A stretch of 64,000 nucleotides of DNA from positions 62,001 through 126,000 of the forward strand of contig NZ_JAVYJB010000001.1 in NCBI RefSeq assembly GCF_032490495.1, given 5' to 3'. Below the pieces are notes generated by a model. It was not told the origin of the DNA and did no database searches. It saw only the letters and a program-made list of their open reading frames with translations. The position numbers and the translations under genes were made by a program. The stretch comes from Pilosibacter fragilis (lineage in GTDB: Bacteria > Bacillota > Clostridia > Lachnospirales > Lachnospiraceae). This document shows, piece after piece, positions 51,481-60,868 of this stretch (positions are counted from its first letter, which is position 1; every line of letters starts with the position of its first letter).

Positions 51481-54078
51481 CTAATGTTTTCTGATAATCA
51501 GTTTGCGTGCTACATCGATCGGAATGACCATAAATGCCAAGATCAGACAGATCATCCAGGAATGGACACTCAGCCGTTCTACACTCAGTACTTCTCCACC
51601 GAATGTCACGAACACGAACTGCATCAGGAAGATTGCTCCCATGACAAGCAGGAAGTTTTTATTTCGTCCGATGTGCTCAAACGGGTTGATGTGCTCGGTT
51701 CTGGCATTGAAGCCATTGAAGGTAATTGCCATCATAAAGGTTGCAAACAGCGCAGATTTTAAATATGTCACATCCACATCGCCGAACAGATTCCGTACTG
51801 CCGGGACAAAAAGGATAGACAGACAGATGCCGGTGATATACAGGGCTCCGATCAGAATCTCCGTCATCATATTTTTGGTGATGATGCTTTCTTTTCTCGG
51901 AATCGGGCGGTCTTTCATATACTCTTCCAGCGCAGGCTCGCTTCCGAACGCGATCGCTGCCAGAGTATCCATGGCAAGGTTGATCATGAGCAGCTGGGTA
52001 ACAGTTAAAATAGTATTTTCTCCAAGCAGAGGTCCGATAAAGCAGGTCAGGACAGCCGCTACGTTAACGGTCAGCTGGAAGATCAGGAACTTACGAATGC
52101 TCTTAAACATGGTGCGGCCATAAAGGATTGCTTTCTTAATGGAAGCGAAGTTATCGTCCAGAATGGTGATGTCACCCGCTTCTTTTGCGACTTCCGTGCC
52201 GCTTCCCATTGCAAAGCCCACGTCTGCTTTTTTCAGAGCCGGGGAATCGTTGACGCCGTCACCGGTCATGCCAACGACTTCATCCAGTTCCTGCGCCAGT
52301 CTGACCAGACGGCTCTTATCTGTCGGCAGAGCTCTGGATACCACGCGCAGATGCGGCAGCAGGGCCTTCATTTCCTCATCGCTCTTCTCAGCCATTTCCG
52401 CAGATGTCAGGGCGATATCATCCGGATCCACAAGGAGTCCGGCTTCCTTTGCGATTGCAACAGCCGTTTCTTTTCGGTCTCCGGTTACCATAACAACCTG
52501 AATTCCGGCGCGCTGCACTTCGCGGATCGCATCTTTTGCTTCCATACGGACGTTATCACGGATACTGATAACGCACACCAGGGTCAAAGCACCTTCATCA
52601 GAATCACCGTTCCGTTTTGCCACGGCAAGCAGGCGCATGGAACGTTCAGCCTGTTCGTTCATATAGGTATCCAGATAACCGCGCTCTTTTAATTCTTTTT
52701 CTGTTCCGTTTTCATCCAGATATTTGTCGCAGCGCTCCAGGATCTTTTCCGGCGCGCCCTTGATATAGGTAACAGCCTGTCCGTTGCCACCGATCGTAAC
52801 ACTGGAATATTTCTTTGCGGAATCAAAGGAATTAAATTTAATGACATTTTCCTTATCCGCAAACTCAGTCTGCTTCGCATCAAGCAGGAAGGACATCAGC
52901 GCACGGTCCGTGCTGTTTCCGCCAATGACGGCATTATCAGAAATCGTGGCGCTGTTATTGATACCGATGCCGGTGACAATATCTTTTTTCAGAACATCCC
53001 CAACTTCTGACAGTTTTTTGAACTGCTTCACATCACCAGTGGCCATTTCCGTAACAGTCAGTTTGCCTTCTGTAATCGTACCGGTCTTATCACTGAAAAG
53101 AATGCTTAAGCTGCCTGCTGTTTCCAGGCCGTTGATCTTATGTACCAGAACATTATCTTTGATCATCCGGATGCTCTGGAAGGAAGACAGGATGGATGTT
53201 AATGACGGTAAGCCTTCCGGTACCGCGCATACAATGATGGTCACGGAAGTGGAAACGGCTGCGACAATTAAGAACATCCATGCGTGCCAGTTTTCCGGCA
53301 TGTGTCCGGTCAGTACATTCTGCAGAATGATTGCAATCATAATACCGCAGGCGCCAACATAACCAAACTGGGAAATCTGTTTTGCAAGTTTGGCCAGTTT
53401 TACCTGTAACGGAGTCTGCCGGCTCTCCTCCTGCACTTCCAGTGCCAGCTGTCCAAACAGTGTCTGGTCGCCGACAACCTGTACATACATGTGGGCTTCG
53501 CCGCCGCACACAACAGTACCGCGGTATGCGTAGTATTTGTTTAACAGGTCTTTGGTGTCAAAAGACTCCCCGTTTTTACGGGGTTCCTTGGTCGCTTCCT
53601 CGGTTTCTCCGTTTAAGGCGGCCTGATCCACTTTAATGCTGCCGTCAAGGATGATACCGTCGGCAGGAATTTTATCTCCGGCCTGCAGATATACGATATC
53701 TCCAGTCACCACATCGCTGACATGGATTTCCTTCATGCCGCCATCACGCAGTACCTTTGTTTTTTCCTTAGCAAGCTCTGCTTCCTTTAAGGCAGCTGCC
53801 TTTTTCTGCTGTTTGTTTTCACTGATGGATGAGACACCGTTGGAAAGAATGATGGCAATGACAATCCCAACCGGTTCATACCAGTCTGCCTCCCCCATGA
53901 AAAACATGACAGTTTCCACAGCCAGTGCCACCAAAAGGATCATGATCATCGGTTCCCTGAATCCTTCCATAATCTTTTTCCAGAGAGGCTCCGGCGGAAT
54001 CTGAGTAAGGGCATTGCTGCCGTTCGTTTTCCGACTTTCTTCCACTTCTTTTTCTGTTAATCCTTTGAGATCTGACAT
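51481..54078 (-). CDS. P-type (IIA-like) calcium-translocating ATPase
   Basis: An 865-residue P2A-type ATPase. In order: actuator motif region NGETEEATKEP (TGE-type, with N in place of T), M4 PEGLP (CAVPEGLPSLTSI), phosphorylation motif SDKTGTITEGKLT near residue 331, KGAPE-type nucleotide site, TGDRKETA and hinge GDGVNDSPALKKADVG near 610, then six C-terminal membrane helices. It pumps Ca2+ or a related cation out of the cell. Linked Ca2+ ATPases are typical of Ter gene neighbourhoods with the Ca2+-binding TerD. Start behind AAAGGAAA, promoter P12. Confidence 0.94.
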   Translation of the reverse strand: MSDLKGLTEKEVEESRKTNGSNALTQIPPEPLWKKIMEGFREPMIMILLVALAVETVMFFMGEADWYEPVGIVIAIILSNGVSSISENKQQKKAAALKEAELAKEKTKVLRDGGMKEIHVSDVVTGDIVYLQAGDKIPADGIILDGSIKVDQAALNGETEEATKEPRKNGESFDTKDLLNKYYAYRGTVVCGGEAHMYVQVVGDQTLFGQLALEVQEESRQTPLQVKLAKLAKQISQFGYVGACGIMIAIILQNVLTGHMPENWHAWMFLIVAAVSTSVTIIVCAVPEGLPSLTSILSSFQSIRMIKDNVLVHKINGLETAGSLSILFSDKTGTITEGKLTVTEMATGDVKQFKKLSEVGDVLKKDIVTGIGINNSATISDNAVIGGNSTDRALMSFLLDAKQTEFADKENVIKFNSFDSAKKYSSVTIGGNGQAVTYIKGAPEKILERCDKYLDENGTEKELKERGYLDTYMNEQAERSMRLLAVAKRNGDSDEGALTLVCVISIRDNVRMEAKDAIREVQRAGIQVVMVTGDRKETAVAIAKEAGLLVDPDDIALTSAEMAEKSDEEMKALLPHLRVVSRALPTDKSRLVRLAQELDEVVGMTGDGVNDSPALKKADVGFAMGSGTEVAKEAGDITILDDNFASIKKAILYGRTMFKSIRKFLIFQLTVNVAAVLTCFIGPLLGENTILTVTQLLMINLAMDTLAAIAFGSEPALEEYMKDRPIPRKESIITKNMMTEILIGALYITGICLSILFVPAVRNLFGDVDVTYLKSALFATFMMAITFNGFNARTEHINPFEHIGRNKNFLLVMGAIFLMQFVFVTFGGEVLSVERLSVHSWMICLILAFMVIPIDVARKLIIRKH

Positions 54079-54110
54079 ATTGTTTTTTCCTTTCTTATTT
54101 TTGATGTAAG

Positions 54111-54141
54111 AATTATGGATGTGATTTTGCAAAAATTGGTC
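54111..54141 (-). promoter_or_regulatory. Element promoter P12 (ACCAAT box) of the ATPase
   Basis: CCATAATT with ACCAAT at -22, 33 bases before the ATPase start, about 10 bases after the giant-gene terminator. Confidence 0.8.
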
Positions 54142-54149
54142 AGAACAGG

Positions 54150-54177
54150 AAAATCCCCTTCCGCGAGAGAAGGGGAT
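54150..54177 (-). terminator. Terminator after giant surface gene 1
   Basis: Stem ATCCCCTT with a 9-base loop and TTTTC on the minus strand. Confidence 0.85.
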
Positions 54178-54190
54178 CCTGTTGAATTGA

Positions 54191-57100
54191 TTATTTCTTT
54201 GTCTGTACAACACCGTTTACGGTCCACTGACCCTTTTCATTGACGGTATAGCCGTCCGGGGTTGTGGTTCCCTTATACAGGCGTCCGCGTTTCCCGTCGG
54301 AAACTTCCTGGAAGTAATAGCATTCGGATACGCCGTCTCCGTTATCGTCAATCCAGTTCCAACCGGTGAACATACGTCCAAGGGTGTTATCGGATACCGG
54401 GTTCAGATAGAATACATCTCCGTTTGCGTCGGTGTACCAGCCGGTGGTCATGACGGAATCCTTTCCGAAATGGAACCAGTCAAACTGAGACTGTCCCTTG
54501 GAAGTATCCGCATACGGATTCAGGATTGCGCCCCACTCATCCGTGTAGGTATGGTCAGTGGAGAAGAACCAGCGTCCCACGTTATCGCGGAGCCATGTAC
54601 CGCCCTTGACTACATAGCCAGGCAGATTCGGTCCGGTTGCGTTTTGGGTTCCACCCGGTGTGGTAGATTTGGTGGAACCGCCACCGCCGCCACCACCACT
54701 GTGGGAACCTCCGCCTCCGCCTCCGCCGGAAGTGGTATAGGTGTTATCCACGTACTTGATGTTTAATTTCACGTTGCACTGATCGGCCATGCGTCCGTCC
54801 ATGGAAGAAGCGGAAATCACAATAGCGCCGGAAGTGATCGCGTTGTTTGTGCTAGTCCAAGCATGCTTTAAAGCTTCCTTGATAAGTGCATGTGCATCAC
54901 TTGAGAACTTACTGCCCTGTGCCTGTACCACTTTGCCGTTTGTATCCTTATCGGTCGGCAGTACCAGGGTCAGATGTCCGTTCTGATCTACAGATAACAG
55001 ACCTGCGTCAGAAGTTGTCCACTTGAGGCCGTTCTCATTCGGGTTCGCGGAGTTTAAGACTGCAGACAGATCCGCTGCGGTTGCTCCGGTCACAGTGTAA
55101 GTCGGGTAGCTGCGGTTTCCGGTTGCGGTAATGGTTACGTCCATGTTCTTCGTATTCTCGGACATTTCCACATCCTCGTACTGGAAGTTTACGGTTACAT
55201 TGGCATGGTCTTTGGTTCCCATATCGCTGTTTGCCGCGATTGCTGCTACCTTCTTCTGGCCGCTGAACTGGTGTTTTGCAACGATATCAAGCTGCCACTG
55301 TGCGTCCACAACAGGCTGGATGTTTCCTGCGTCATCCACGGTCAGGATACCACTGTCTTCACTCTGCCAGGTTACCTTGTTGCTCTTTCCAGGCTCCACA
55401 AACGCTTTCGCATTAATCTTGCGGATATCGTTTCCGCTCCATACATAAGACGGATTGTTGGTTCTGGAAGTCTGGGTCATGATCAGGCTATAGGTTTCCG
55501 CAGTCTTATCCACGATGACCTTATCATAGCGGAAGTTTACCGTAATCTGGCATGTATCTGCAGTTGCTCCGGTGGTCGGGTGCTTTGCAGTTACGGTCAC
55601 GGTTCTGCTGCCGGAATGAGTATCCTCATTGTAATCCTGTGCTTTTGCAATCATATCCGCAATCCAGGTATCCTTATTGACGCTGACGCGGCCGTCTGCA
55701 TCCACAGTCACAATATCCGGATCGGAAGTTTCCCATACAGGAGTAACATCCAGGCCGCTTTCATCGGAAATGTGTGCTTTCAGCTGAATCTTATCATCTC
55801 CGGTCCAATGGGACTTCACACTGTTGGTGCGGGAATCATCTGTGTACACCACGTCAAAGGTTTCCTCGTTGGACTCCAGTACAGATTTATCGTAACGGAA
55901 GTTGATGGTTACCTTATAGCTGTCGGATGTGGTCTTGCCATCCACGGATTTGGTTGCGGTTACCACGCCGCTTACGCTGCCGTTTGTCTTGCCGGAGGCA
56001 ATCACGTTATCCCACAGGCCCTTGATTGGCACCAGATATCCGTCCTTGTCTACCTTACAGTAGTCCTTGATGTCTCCGGAAAGCTCATATACAGCATCGT
56101 CCGCTTTGACGCCCTGGCTGGAATATGTGGTGTTGGAAAGCTTTGCGATACCATAGGACCATTTTCTGGTTCCCGGATTGTTAATGCTGTAGTTACCCTG
56201 AGTTGCCACAACACCGAGTGTGATCTGGCGATCCTTTACGGAAGCCTTTGCGGTATCGTAAGTATTTTCCGGTGTGGAAGCAGTGATCACATCCGGGGAT
56301 GCCTCGTATCCTTCCGGCAGCGCGGAAACGGTTGCTGCGTCCATATCAACGCCGTCATAACGGAAGTTCACGGTTACCGGAACCTCGGAAACGGAAGAGC
56401 CGTTTGTGGTCTTTGCCTGTACCTTTACGGATACGCTTCCGCTGTTTCCGCTCTTGCGGTTTGTCATGATGTCCTTAATCCACTGTGCTCCCGTCTTGGC
56501 GGTAACGCTCTTGGTGTTCTTGTTGTCGGTATCTGACAGGGTAAGGATGGTGGTATTTACACTTCCGTCTTCATTCAGTACGGTAAAGCCTGGGACCTCA
56601 CTGGTACCGGTTGCTGTTGCGGTTACGGTCTGCGGGTCTGTTCCACTCCATCCGCCTGTTTCACTCACGTCAGTTCCCGCCAGGCTGGTGCGTACGTTCT
56701 GGGTATAAACCAGATCAAAGTCCAGGTTCTCCTCGTCGCTGCTCATGGAGCCTGCGGTAAAGGTGACACGGATCGGCACGTAATCTACCTTGCTGTTGTC
56801 ACGGGTAGAAGTTGCCACCGCATTCAAGGTGACAGTCACACCATTTAAGTTGCCTTTGGAGATCTGATCCTGAATCCACGGAGAGTATGCCATATCAGAA
56901 GAATCACTACTCTCTCCATATCCACGGACCGTAATCTGCCCGCTTACCGGATCGATATCAAGCACATCATACGGGTCAAGGTTCGGCTGTGCGGTAATAT
57001 CGCCATTCTGTAAGGACCAGCGTACCTGGTTGTCGTACGGAGTATGCACACCGTCTGTCGGATCGTAAACCGGGGAAACGGTTGCAGACAGCACCTCGCC

Positions 57101-60100
57101 GATACCGCCGGAAAGCTTGCTGTTTAAACCGTTGGATACAGAATAGAGATTTCTTGCGGTTACGTCGGTTTTGGAATTACCCTTAAAAGTATAGATCACG
57201 CTGTAATCTTTGACATTACTCTTATTGTTGATTTCCACCTTTGCCGGCATGATCTCGGTCTCGTCCACGGTCTTAAAGTTGACGGTTACAAGGCAGGTGT
57301 CGGTTGCGGAGTTGTTGTTCGCATCCTTACCGGTTACCTTGATGAACTTCTGCATGGAATAATCCTTCTGCGGAATCTTTTTGTCTTCTTTTGTGTATTT
57401 GCTATCCTCGGTATCCGCGAGGTTCTTGATCCACGCGTTATCGCAGGAGGAATCATGCACACCCTTTAAGAAGACTGCAGCATCCTTATAAGCGTTATCG
57501 CCAGTTCCGGTTACGGATACCTGGAGAGTGCCGTCATCCTGTTTATCACGGTCACTGTCTACTGCGGATGCCTTTGCTTCTGCGGTCATCTCGCCGCTCT
57601 CATCCAGATCATCTTCCTTTACGGCAGTCATGTACCACGCCACATCCTGGTTGCTGAAATAGGACGGGTTGAAGGTAACGCCGAGTGCCGCGGTTGCCTC
57701 ATCAGCGGAATCCGGACTTTCATTGTTGACCGTGTATTTGACGGTCGGATTTTTGCGGTCGCCGCTTAAAGTACGCACTACGTTGTAAGTGATCTTGTTT
57801 CTGGTCAGTGCCGCACCGGTGACGGATACGGAAGTCTGATCATCCACATTAAACTTAATGTCAACGTCAGTGTAGCCGATCGGAGGATTGGTTTTGTCCT
57901 CGGAATCATCGACCTGTGCTTTGGCACTGATAACGGAATGATACCAGTACGGAGATTTTGTGGACATATTGTCCTTGTAACCGCCGTCCTTCTGCTTATC
58001 CGCAAGCTCTTTTGCCTTATCTGCGATGGCGGAATCGGACAGGTTGAGGGTAAAATACGCTCTCTTTCCGTTGGTCAGTCCGCTTTCCACGGTCATGTTG
58101 GAAAGGATGTCGTTTGCTTCATCGTTGCTGGTGGACCAGCTTAAATTGAATTTATCGTTGTCCGCGCCGTTTACCAGGGAATTTAAGAAGAAACGGTCTT
58201 CCTGGTTTACATGCTCGGTGCCGTCCGGGTCCACGGTCATGATGACACGGTTCTCCCAGCGATTACCCTTTGCATCGGTAATGATGGAAGCGGAACCGTC
58301 TACGTCTTTGTTACCGTTATAAGCGGTTACCATGTACTTGATGGTCGGTTTTTCACGGCTTCCGGTACGCTGCTGGGTTACCTCGAACACGATTTTGGAT
58401 GGGCTTAACGCAACGGCCTGCGATACCTGCTTATAGATAGCGCCAAGGGTTACGTCAGAATCCGGCATGGTGAAGTAATAGCCGGCGCCTTCGGTGATAC
58501 CCTCTTTCACGGTATCGTCGGAATATACATAGAACTCGTCGTGCTTATGGTAATTGATGTACGGGTTATTTGCCTGGGTCTTATCCATCTGGAAGTATCC
58601 GGTGCCGTCTGACAGGGCCTGGAAAGATACATATACCTTATCGCCCGGTGCAAATGCACCCAGATCCTCGCTGGTCACATGCGGTTTATAGGAACCACTG
58701 ATGTAAGCACTGATGTTCGCTGCCTTCGTGCCGCTTACGTGCGGGTCTTCGATCGTCAGAAGGAAACCTCTGGTCGGTTTACCCTGTGCATCCGCAGTAA
58801 AGTGGTTGATGGTATCAATGTTTCCATTCGGGTCTTCCTCACGGATCTTTAAGATTCCATCCTCCAACTCCTTATAGAAGTACTGTTCACCGCTGGTTAC
58901 ATTATCGCCGGACACGATAGTATAGTAATTGTCGCCCGTATGCCAATAACCGATATGGGCATCCTTTCCGAATTTGCCGTCATCCGCCACGCGGGAGCCG
59001 CAGATACCGGTATCGGCCTTTGTCTTGGTATCCGCGAACAGATACGCAAGATCGCCGTCAGCGCCATAGGTAAAGCCTGCGTTGTTGACGCGGGTTCCGA
59101 TGAATGCTGCGGAATAGTTATTGGTGGAAGTCGGAATCAGTGCGGTTGCGGAGAAACAGGCTACCTTTACATGACCGTAGCAGTAACCGCCGACGATACC
59201 GCCGACTGCATAAGAGTTATTGGAGCCGATCTCGCCGTCGTGCACCTCGGTATTGTAAATATCGGAATGGTCGATTGCACCGGCAACGCCGCCGACGTAC
59301 GCTCCGTTACCGTAAATATGGTTTCCGGAACCGGTATTGGTGCTGACGTAGGTATCGATAATGGAAGTGTTGGCTGCAAAACCGACAATACCACCCACAC
59401 AGGAGTGGCCATTTAAAAACTCGGAGGTGAAAGTGACTGCTTCATTCGTGTAAGCCGCCACCTTATCCGCCTTACAATCCTCGATGATGGTGTTGCGATC
59501 GCCGGACTGCGTAGTGCTAGACTCCGCAAAGCCCACAAGACCGCCGACATAGCCCTTTCCTTTTACGACACCACTGACGGTACAGTTCTTAATGGTAGCA
59601 TCCACCACATGTCCTGCAAGGATGCCTGCGTAGTCGCTGCCCTCAAGCGTATTGCGGCTGGTGTCGATGGACAGGTTGGTAATGGTTGCGCCGGAGCCAA
59701 CTTCACCGAAGAAACCGACAGCTTCCTGTTCCTGGATTTCTGCTACCATGGATGATGTAATGCCAAGCGTGGTATTAGCTTTGAAACCAAGGTTCCTGAT
59801 GTTTGCCCCGTCTTCCGCTGTAATATGGCCATGGAACGCCACGGCATCACCGCCGCTGTTTCTCTGGAAACCTACCGGGATCCAAGAACCGTTCAGATCA
59901 TAAGTACCATGCTCGATACGGTAGAAAGTATCCTCATTATGCAGGTTCTGTGCAATATTTGCCGCAAAGAAGCGGAGGTCTTCCACGGAATCGATGATGT
60001 ACGGGCTTTCCTCAGTACCGTTACCGTGCTGATACAGGTCTGCACCTGCTCCGTAGTTATCCGGCCAGAGAGAACCGATTGCGGACAGAGTGGAAACGCC

Positions 60101-60742
60101 GCGCAGCATGTAAAGATTTAACACGAAGTTGTATGCGTCCTCTGTGTCCGCATGCTCGATCCAGTCCTGGATGATGTCGTTCTTATAGGAACGAATCTCG
60201 CCGTCCTCATTTCTGACAACCGCATTTTCCTCAAACCAATCCCAGAACTCATCACTGCCCTCTTCGCCACCGAAGGCAACGTATTCTTTTTCTGCGTCTG
60301 AAGCAGTGGCTACGCTGCTTTTTGCGATTGTGGCGTGCCATGCGAGGATTGCAGCTTTTGCATCCTCAGAAGTAAGATCTACATTTCCCTCCTCATCTTT
60401 ATCGGTAAACAGGGAATCCATCCATGCCCAGAATGCAGAGGTACCGAATACCGGATAATCCGATTTCTTCTGTGTGCTGTCCGCAATCTCAACGTCAGCT
60501 ATGATCTCTTCCGCATCGGACGGAGTCGCTTCTTCCTCATCTGGAAGAATATCACCATCTGCGATCAGGACATCTTCATCGTCCGGGTCCGCATCGCTTG
60601 GTGTTGCTTTTCCGGAGTCTGTCACATCTGCCGCTTCGCTCAGCTCCTTTGCAAAGACCTGAACAGCAGGTGCTGCCGCTGGCGCGGCCATGGACGCACT
60701 TAATGCTGCGGCCACGTAACGGCTGATTGCTCTCTTTCTCAT
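54191..60742 (-). CDS. Giant surface protein with GLUG, Ig-like and cell-wall-binding repeats
   Basis: A 2183-residue secreted protein. Signal peptide (MRKRAISRYVAAALSASMAAPAAAP). An acidic Asp/Glu/Ser/Pro region to about residue 110 contains SGKATPSDADPDDEDV and repeats of ATPSDA. GLUG-type repeats at about 400-540 (GGLVGF, GGIVGF, VGGVAG, VGGIVGG). Many Ig-like units of ~100 residues follow to about 2000, each closing with TVNFRYD or similar. Then a glycine-rich linker near 2015 and C-terminal cell-wall-binding repeats (GRWFFSTDHTYTDEWGAI, DWFHFGKDSVMTTGWYTD, MFTGWNWIDDNGDG). No LPxTG motif, so anchoring is non-covalent. Probable adhesin. ATG at 60742 behind AAAGGAG. Confidence 0.9.
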   Translation of the reverse strand: MRKRAISRYVAAALSASMAAPAAAPAVQVFAKELSEAADVTDSGKATPSDADPDDEDVLIADGDILPDEEEATPSDAEEIIADVEIADSTQKKSDYPVFGTSAFWAWMDSLFTDKDEEGNVDLTSEDAKAAILAWHATIAKSSVATASDAEKEYVAFGGEEGSDEFWDWFEENAVVRNEDGEIRSYKNDIIQDWIEHADTEDAYNFVLNLYMLRGVSTLSAIGSLWPDNYGAGADLYQHGNGTEESPYIIDSVEDLRFFAANIAQNLHNEDTFYRIEHGTYDLNGSWIPVGFQRNSGGDAVAFHGHITAEDGANIRNLGFKANTTLGITSSMVAEIQEQEAVGFFGEVGSGATITNLSIDTSRNTLEGSDYAGILAGHVVDATIKNCTVSGVVKGKGYVGGLVGFAESSTTQSGDRNTIIEDCKADKVAAYTNEAVTFTSEFLNGHSCVGGIVGFAANTSIIDTYVSTNTGSGNHIYGNGAYVGGVAGAIDHSDIYNTEVHDGEIGSNNSYAVGGIVGGYCYGHVKVACFSATALIPTSTNNYSAAFIGTRVNNAGFTYGADGDLAYLFADTKTKADTGICGSRVADDGKFGKDAHIGYWHTGDNYYTIVSGDNVTSGEQYFYKELEDGILKIREEDPNGNIDTINHFTADAQGKPTRGFLLTIEDPHVSGTKAANISAYISGSYKPHVTSEDLGAFAPGDKVYVSFQALSDGTGYFQMDKTQANNPYINYHKHDEFYVYSDDTVKEGITEGAGYYFTMPDSDVTLGAIYKQVSQAVALSPSKIVFEVTQQRTGSREKPTIKYMVTAYNGNKDVDGSASIITDAKGNRWENRVIMTVDPDGTEHVNQEDRFFLNSLVNGADNDKFNLSWSTSNDEANDILSNMTVESGLTNGKRAYFTLNLSDSAIADKAKELADKQKDGGYKDNMSTKSPYWYHSVISAKAQVDDSEDKTNPPIGYTDVDIKFNVDDQTSVSVTGAALTRNKITYNVVRTLSGDRKNPTVKYTVNNESPDSADEATAALGVTFNPSYFSNQDVAWYMTAVKEDDLDESGEMTAEAKASAVDSDRDKQDDGTLQVSVTGTGDNAYKDAAVFLKGVHDSSCDNAWIKNLADTEDSKYTKEDKKIPQKDYSMQKFIKVTGKDANNNSATDTCLVTVNFKTVDETEIMPAKVEINNKSNVKDYSVIYTFKGNSKTDVTARNLYSVSNGLNSKLSGGIGEVLSATVSPVYDPTDGVHTPYDNQVRWSLQNGDITAQPNLDPYDVLDIDPVSGQITVRGYGESSDSSDMAYSPWIQDQISKGNLNGVTVTLNAVATSTRDNSKVDYVPIRVTFTAGSMSSDEENLDFDLVYTQNVRTSLAGTDVSETGGWSGTDPQTVTATATGTSEVPGFTVLNEDGSVNTTILTLSDTDNKNTKSVTAKTGAQWIKDIMTNRKSGNSGSVSVKVQAKTTNGSSVSEVPVTVNFRYDGVDMDAATVSALPEGYEASPDVITASTPENTYDTAKASVKDRQITLGVVATQGNYSINNPGTRKWSYGIAKLSNTTYSSQGVKADDAVYELSGDIKDYCKVDKDGYLVPIKGLWDNVIASGKTNGSVSGVVTATKSVDGKTTSDSYKVTINFRYDKSVLESNEETFDVVYTDDSRTNSVKSHWTGDDKIQLKAHISDESGLDVTPVWETSDPDIVTVDADGRVSVNKDTWIADMIAKAQDYNEDTHSGSRTVTVTAKHPTTGATADTCQITVNFRYDKVIVDKTAETYSLIMTQTSRTNNPSYVWSGNDIRKINAKAFVEPGKSNKVTWQSEDSGILTVDDAGNIQPVVDAQWQLDIVAKHQFSGQKKVAAIAANSDMGTKDHANVTVNFQYEDVEMSENTKNMDVTITATGNRSYPTYTVTGATAADLSAVLNSANPNENGLKWTTSDAGLLSVDQNGHLTLVLPTDKDTNGKVVQAQGSKFSSDAHALIKEALKHAWTSTNNAITSGAIVISASSMDGRMADQCNVKLNIKYVDNTYTTSGGGGGGGSHSGGGGGGGSTKSTTPGGTQNATGPNLPGYVVKGGTWLRDNVGRWFFSTDHTYTDEWGAILNPYADTSKGQSQFDWFHFGKDSVMTTGWYTDANGDVFYLNPVSDNTLGRMFTGWNWIDDNGDGVSECYYFQEVSDGKRGRLYKGTTTPDGYTVNEKGQWTVNGVVQTKK

Positions 60743-60794
60743 AATAAATTCTCCTTTCACAGGCCTTTACCAGCCCGAATCTTTTTGACAGCGT

Positions 60795-60826
60795 AATTAT
60801 GGAATTCTTTTTTGTAAAATTGGTAA
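60795..60826 (-). promoter_or_regulatory. Element promoter P13 (ACCAAT box) of giant gene 1
   Basis: CCATAATT with ACCAAT at -22, 53 bases before the giant gene. The box lies 1 base from the T-run of the preceding terminator. Confidence 0.8.
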
Positions 60827-60863
60827 TAAAAAAGTACCGGCAGGATGATTCCTACCGGCACTT
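60827..60863 (-). terminator. Terminator after giant surface gene 2
   Basis: Stem GTGCCGGTAGGA paired with TCCTGCCGGTAC, loop of 4 bases, TTTTTT on the minus strand, 5 bases after the stop. Confidence 0.92.
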
Positions 60864-60868
60864 ACAAG

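Noticed and set aside
54470..60703. Long plus-strand ORFs opposite the giant surface gene
   Set aside because: They are shadows caused by the repetitive, biased codons of the minus-strand gene; none has a ribosome site or coherent domain.
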